7,832 nt of DNA. It comes from CAYTPE01 sp964439885. Lineage in GTDB: Bacteria; Patescibacteriota; Patescibacteriia; Magasanikbacterales; GWA2-37-8. Under the pieces are notes generated by a model. The model searched no databases, was not told where the DNA came from, and was given only the letters and a program-made list of their open reading frames with translations. Both the position numbers and the translations under genes were made by a program. Positions 5,398 through 7,832 of this stretch are shown here, piece after piece. Location: positions 1-7,832 of the forward strand of contig CAYTPE010000051.1 of the NCBI GenBank assembly GCA_964439885.1, given 5' to 3'. How positions within the stretch are numbered: the first letter of the stretch is position 1; every line of letters begins with the position of its first letter.

Positions 5398-6450
5398 ATG
5401 GAATTTGGCAAAATACGCAATTATCTATTCCTCGGCTTGCTGCTCTCGGTGACAGTGCTTTTTTTCTATATCGTCAAACCATTTTTCTTCCCCATTTTTT
5501 GGGCGGCGATACTCGCGGCATTGTTCCATCCCCTCCTTTTACGTATTGATCAGAAAGTGAAGCATCGCTCGCTCAGCACCCTCCTCACACTCATTCTTAT
5601 CACCCTGATTATACTCATCCCTCTCTCTATTATTGGCACCTTGCTACTTAATGAATCGGCCGGCATTTACGATGCTGTAAAAAATAATCACGGCCAATTC
5701 GCCGATTCAATCCAACGCCTCAACTACTTCTTACACCACAATGGATACATCGCACGCCTCGGTATCGATGACGCGACGGTTTCTACTCGCCTTAATGAAC
5801 TCACCCAGTGGGCACTCGGGGTGGTCCTTCGCAGCGCTCAGACACTCACCCAGAGCTCGCTCCAGTTTGTCGGTTTGTTCCTGCTCATGCTGTACACGCT
5901 GTTCTTTTTTCTACGCGACGGCGAACAGATGCTCAAAAAGCTCATGTATCTCATGCCGCTTGGCGACCGCTACGAGGCCTTACTCTACAAAAAATTCACC
6001 ACTACCGCGAGCGCTACTATCCGTGGCACCCTTTTGGTGGGTTCGCTGCAAGGCGTGATGGGCGGTATCCTCTTTGCCGTCACCGGCATTGATGGCGCTA
6101 TTATTTGGGGCATTATCATGGCCGTGCTCTCTATCATTCCAGCGACTGGTTCATTTCTCGTCTGGCTCCCGGCCGGCATTATTATGCTTGCGCTTGGCCA
6201 TATTTGGCAGGGTGTGGTGATTCTTTTGGTCGGTACTCTGGTGATCAGTGTTATCGACAACCTCCTGCGCCCGATACTGGTGGGCAAAGATCTGCAAATG
6301 CACCCACTGCTTATCTTATTCTCTACCCTCGGCGGTTTAGTGTTATTTGGCATCACCGGTTTTATCATTGGCCCCATTATCGCCGCTTTGTTCCTCTCAT
6401 TCTGGGAAATGTACGAAGAGTATTACCATACGGAGTTAGAGCATAATTGA
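5398..6450 (+). CDS. AI-2E family transporter (PerM/YdiK type)
   Basis: A 350-residue inner-membrane protein of the AI-2E exporter family (PF01594), whose members include PerM, YdiK, TqsA and Na+/H+ antiporters. Substrates differ between members, so autoinducer export should not be assumed. Visible signature segments are two N-terminal helices (residues ~8-45), a third near 60-85, then a soluble helical stretch (~88-160). The family block YTLFFFLRDGEQML lies near 180, followed by IRGTLLVGSLQGVMGGI, IPATGSFLVWLPAGIIMLALG and the C-terminal DNLLRPILVGK plus GGLVLFGITGFIIGPIIAAL. The ATG at 5398 is preferred to a TTG at 5380 that overlaps the flippase stop (TTGA), because a promoter-like -10 box lies between the two. 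The length is normal for the family. A hairpin terminator follows the stop by 10 bases. Confidence 0.9.
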   Translation: MEFGKIRNYLFLGLLLSVTVLFFYIVKPFFFPIFWAAILAALFHPLLLRIDQKVKHRSLSTLLTLILITLIILIPLSIIGTLLLNESAGIYDAVKNNHGQFADSIQRLNYFLHHNGYIARLGIDDATVSTRLNELTQWALGVVLRSAQTLTQSSLQFVGLFLLMLYTLFFFLRDGEQMLKKLMYLMPLGDRYEALLYKKFTTTASATIRGTLLVGSLQGVMGGILFAVTGIDGAIIWGIIMAVLSIIPATGSFLVWLPAGIIMLALGHIWQGVVILLVGTLVISVIDNLLRPILVGKDLQMHPLLILFSTLGGLVLFGITGFIIGPIIAALFLSFWEMYEEYYHTELEHN

Positions 6451-6460
6451 ATTTTATATA

Positions 6461-6493
6461 AAACAGACTGCTGTTAATAGCAGTCTGTTTTTT
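6461..6493 (+). terminator. Intrinsic terminator after the AI-2E transporter gene
   Basis: A 12-bp stem (6461-6472 with 6479-6490) with loop GTTAAT is followed directly by T's through 6493. It is strong for the plus strand. Read on the minus strand the same stem ends in TTT and then TATATAAAAT, so it may also stop the convergent gene whose TAG/TAA-side end is at 6530, but less efficiently. Confidence 0.9.
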
Positions 6494-6529
6494 ACTTGTA
6501 GATTAGCGAACTACTGAAACCTTGTTCCA

Positions 6530-7507
6530 CTATGTGGCTCTTTCTGCTGTTACTAAGAGATCGTTTAAATCCAAATATATCTCTTCAAGTGGTAGAGGAG
6601 TTTTTCCCAACATATTGTATAATTTTTTTTGAGTCAGCGATAACTGCTCGTCTGGAACACGATCCCGTATTTTATCAAAAAAAGCCGCCATGGAATCATG
6701 TGCGAGCTCAGGGGTTAACGACCCGCCACAGAAAAGTTCGAGAAGTGCGCGTGGTTCCATTTTTTTTACAAATGCCGCTCTCACCTCGGCTGTAATTTGG
6801 GTTGGTTGGCGACCCATGGCCCTGAGCTGTTCGGCAAGTTCTGGATCAAGCATGGGGTTCATCAAAACGAATTCTTTCCAAGCATTGCCTATGCGACTTC
6901 CTATATTTTTAAAATAATTGGAAAAGTGCTGCTCAGCCGCTTCGTCTTTAAGTACTGCGTCGATGAAGACGGCTCTTTCATTTTTAATTTCTTTAATGCC
7001 TAAAACGCCCAGCAGGTCAGCAAATTCTTCACTGGATAGCTTACCAGCGTTTTTGATACTTATTAGCTCCTCTGCAAACTGCTTTTCAAGTCGCTGGTAG
7101 CGATCTGGCTCCAATTGATTTTTATATACATCTAATAAATGTTGTCTGTATTCACCGCGCGTCATCCTTAGTAGATCAACCTTGGGAAAGCCCGGCGGAA
7201 CCATATCTTCGTCAATAAGCTCACGTGCTGTGCCTGATGGTAATATTTTGTAGTGAAATCTGTCATAAGAATCCAGGAGGTGTTCGATTTCTTTGAGCGC
7301 ACCTTCAGCAAATTGTGTGGGATTACTCCTCGTTCTAAGTAAAGTACGCACTCCAAAAAAGAGCTCTACCAACACCTCGTTACCGAGCAAATTATCGAAA
7401 CGTAAGATTAGTTGAGCGGTTTGTGCATCTAGACCTTCCACTTGTGACAACAGGGTGGCCGTTTCATTCGTTGGCATTAAGATTATCGCTTCTCGAGGGT
7501 TTTCCAT
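6530..7507 (-). CDS. Uncharacterised soluble alpha-helical protein
   Basis: A 325-residue protein that I cannot assign to a family. It has no signal peptide and no membrane helix, and is rich in Leu, Glu, Lys and Arg with an almost entirely helical look. Visible pieces are a helical N-terminal third (~14-85), a Pro/Gly-containing turn (DMVPPGFPKVDLL, ~101-113), a charged coiled-coil-like stretch (EYRQHLLDVYKNQLEPDRYQ and onward, ~119-155), EEFADLLGVLGIKEIKNER (~160-178), and a C-terminal helical part with LLELFCGGSLTPELAHD containing the only cysteine (Cys260). No catalytic motif stands out. A start at 7507 is adopted; a second ATG at 7477 (MPTNETATLL) is a serious alternative, since no ribosome site supports either. 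It stands alone between the AI-2E terminator and the tRNA cluster. Confidence 0.72.
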   Translation of the reverse strand: MENPREAIILMPTNETATLLSQVEGLDAQTAQLILRFDNLLGNEVLVELFFGVRTLLRTRSNPTQFAEGALKEIEHLLDSYDRFHYKILPSGTARELIDEDMVPPGFPKVDLLRMTRGEYRQHLLDVYKNQLEPDRYQRLEKQFAEELISIKNAGKLSSEEFADLLGVLGIKEIKNERAVFIDAVLKDEAAEQHFSNYFKNIGSRIGNAWKEFVLMNPMLDPELAEQLRAMGRQPTQITAEVRAAFVKKMEPRALLELFCGGSLTPELAHDSMAAFFDKIRDRVPDEQLSLTQKKLYNMLGKTPLPLEEIYLDLNDLLVTAERAT

Positions 7508-7535
7508 AGGAACAACTATTTATTTGTATGTGGAG

Positions 7536-7565
7536 ATAATACCATATGACTTAAAGCGCATTCAA
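7536..7565 (-). promoter_or_regulatory. Promoter of the uncharacterised gene
   Basis: On the minus strand TGG then TATTAT (7536-7541, 5/6 match) makes an extended -10. TTGAAT (7560-7565) lies 18 bp upstream as a 4/6 -35 box. Transcription should start near 7529, giving a leader of about 20 bases to the ATG at 7507. Confidence 0.6.
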
Positions 7566-7574
7566 GAGAGAAAT

Positions 7575-7604
7575 AAAATAACAGCCGATTAAAACTGTTA
7601 TTTT
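7575..7604 (-). terminator. Terminator after the tRNA cluster
   Basis: A 10-bp AT-rich stem (7575-7584 with 7595-7604) with a 10-base loop begins 4 bases past the tRNA-Met 3' end on the minus strand and runs into TTATTTTATTT-type sequence. The stem is weak in G+C but is placed as expected for ending the tRNA transcript. Confidence 0.65.
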
Positions 7605-7607
7605 TTG

Positions 7608-7681
7608 TTGCGGGGACCGGATTTGAACCGATGACCTCCTGGTTATGAGCCAGGCGAGCTTCCAGGCTGCTCCACCCCGCT
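7608..7681 (-). tRNA. Initiator tRNA-fMet (CAT)
   Basis: A 74-base cloverleaf on the minus strand. The acceptor is AGCGGGG with CCCCGCA, the D arm GAGC/GCTC, the anticodon arm CCTGG-CTCATAA-CCAGG, the variable loop AGGTC and the T arm ATCGG-TTCAAAT-CCGGT, with discriminator A73. The anticodon CAT reads AUG. An unpaired 1-72 position, the A11:U24 pair and the initiator-like D loop (AGCCTGGAA) mark it as initiator rather than elongator tRNA-Met or tRNA-Ile2. Two oddities stand out: the mismatch is A1:A72 where C1:A72 is usual, and the anticodon stem has U29:A41 in place of the first of the three conserved G:C pairs. CCA is not encoded (CAA follows), so it must be added by nucleotidyltransferase. 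It probably shares a transcript with the tRNA-Gly upstream. Confidence 0.93.
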
Positions 7682-7697
7682 GTGTATTAGTGTGCGT

Positions 7698-7774
7698 TTG
7701 TTAGTTCATAGTTCATAGCCAATAGTAAAGAACTATTGGCTATTGGCTATTGGCTTTGCGCTATGAACTATCGC
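7698..7774. repeat. Heptamer repeat array folded as a hairpin between two tRNA genes
   Basis: The spacer between the tRNAs is built of 7-bp units of the form CTATNNN. On the plus strand from 7733 there are three CTATTGG, then CTTTGCG, CTATGAA and CTATCGC (ending at 7774). On the minus strand from 7725 there are CTATTGG, CTATGAA, CTATGAA and a decayed CTAACAA. The two arms face each other and give a 12-bp perfect inner stem (7715-7726 with 7732-7743, loop AAAGA) and a 10-bp perfect outer stem (7702-7711 with 7761-7770). Unit identity and period are seen directly; function is unknown. Confidence 0.8.
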
Positions 7775-7776
7775 TG

Positions 7777-7832
7777 AGCGGTAGACCGGATTCGAACCGG
7801 CGACCTTCTCCTTGGCAAGGAGACGTTCTAGC
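7777..7832 (-). tRNA. tRNA-Gly (GCC), 5' part beyond the window
   Basis: The 3' part of a minus-strand tRNA, cut by the right edge. Visible are the anticodon arm TCTCC-TTGCCAA-GGAGA with anticodon GCC, the T arm GCCGG-TTCGAAT-CCGGT, the acceptor 3' strand CTACCGC and discriminator U73, which is usual for bacterial tRNA-Gly. CCA is not encoded (CAG follows). The D arm and acceptor 5' strand are mostly outside the window. It lies about 95 bases upstream of tRNA-fMet in the same orientation. Confidence 0.92.

Noticed and set aside
7702..7770. CRISPR-like repeats
   Set aside because: The repeats are 7 bp, contiguous and without spacers, and no cas gene is present.
1..7832. Defence island, prophage, toxin-antitoxin pair or transposon
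   Set aside because: No integrase, transposase, nuclease, methylase, reverse transcriptase or small toxin-antitoxin pair is visible in any gene of the window.

Overview
The window looks like a chromosomal stretch of a Candidate Phyla Radiation (Patescibacteria) bacterium, probably from the Parcubacteria side. This is an inference from gene content. The evidence is a run of short, housekeeping-like genes, a SpoIID-type protein carrying an NBR1-like Ig domain, a bPH2-domain membrane protein, a flippase, an AI-2E-family exporter, very short intergenic gaps and almost no Shine-Dalgarno sites. TGA serves as a normal stop at two genes, so code 11 fits and the UGA-glycine lineages (Gracilibacteria, Absconditabacteria) do not. 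There is no phage, transposase, CRISPR array or recognisable defence system.

Layout from left to right. Positions 87-545 hold a very GC-rich minus-strand gene for a small Tyr/Pro/Gly-rich lipoprotein. It has a perfect sigma70 promoter, a strong ribosome binding site and a terminator, all unlike the rest of the window. Positions 565-749 form a dense set of inverted repeats that may be a structured RNA or a repeat-derived element. Next come a minus-strand YgjP-type zinc metallopeptidase (759-1319) and, diverging from it, a two-gene plus-strand unit: a 91-residue membrane protein and a bPH2-domain membrane protein (1452-2301). A bidirectional terminator separates this unit from a convergent minus-strand SpoIID-domain secreted protein (2368-3807). 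Diverging again are a flippase (3941-5383) and an AI-2E-family transporter (5398-6450), closed by a second hairpin terminator. A minus-strand gene for an unrecognised soluble helical protein follows (6530-7507). The right edge carries a minus-strand tRNA cluster: initiator tRNA-Met and a truncated tRNA-Gly(GCC). A hairpin built from 7-bp tandem repeats lies between the two tRNA genes.

How the parts fit: the SpoIID protein, flippase and exporter fit cell-envelope construction (peptidoglycan trimming and lipid-linked glycan export), but no glycosyltransferases lie in the window to fix a pathway. Three genes (759-1319, 1452-1727, 2368-3807) have a -10 element exactly 9 bp before the ATG, and the transporter has one 8 bp before, so leaderless mRNAs seem to be the rule. 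Five of the six promoters outside the lipoprotein gene carry an extended -10 (TGn). The most unusual observations are the foreign-looking lipoprotein cassette, the structured 565-749 element, the heptamer hairpin and the odd A1:A72 and U29:A41 pairs of the initiator tRNA. None of these amounts to a demonstrated new system.
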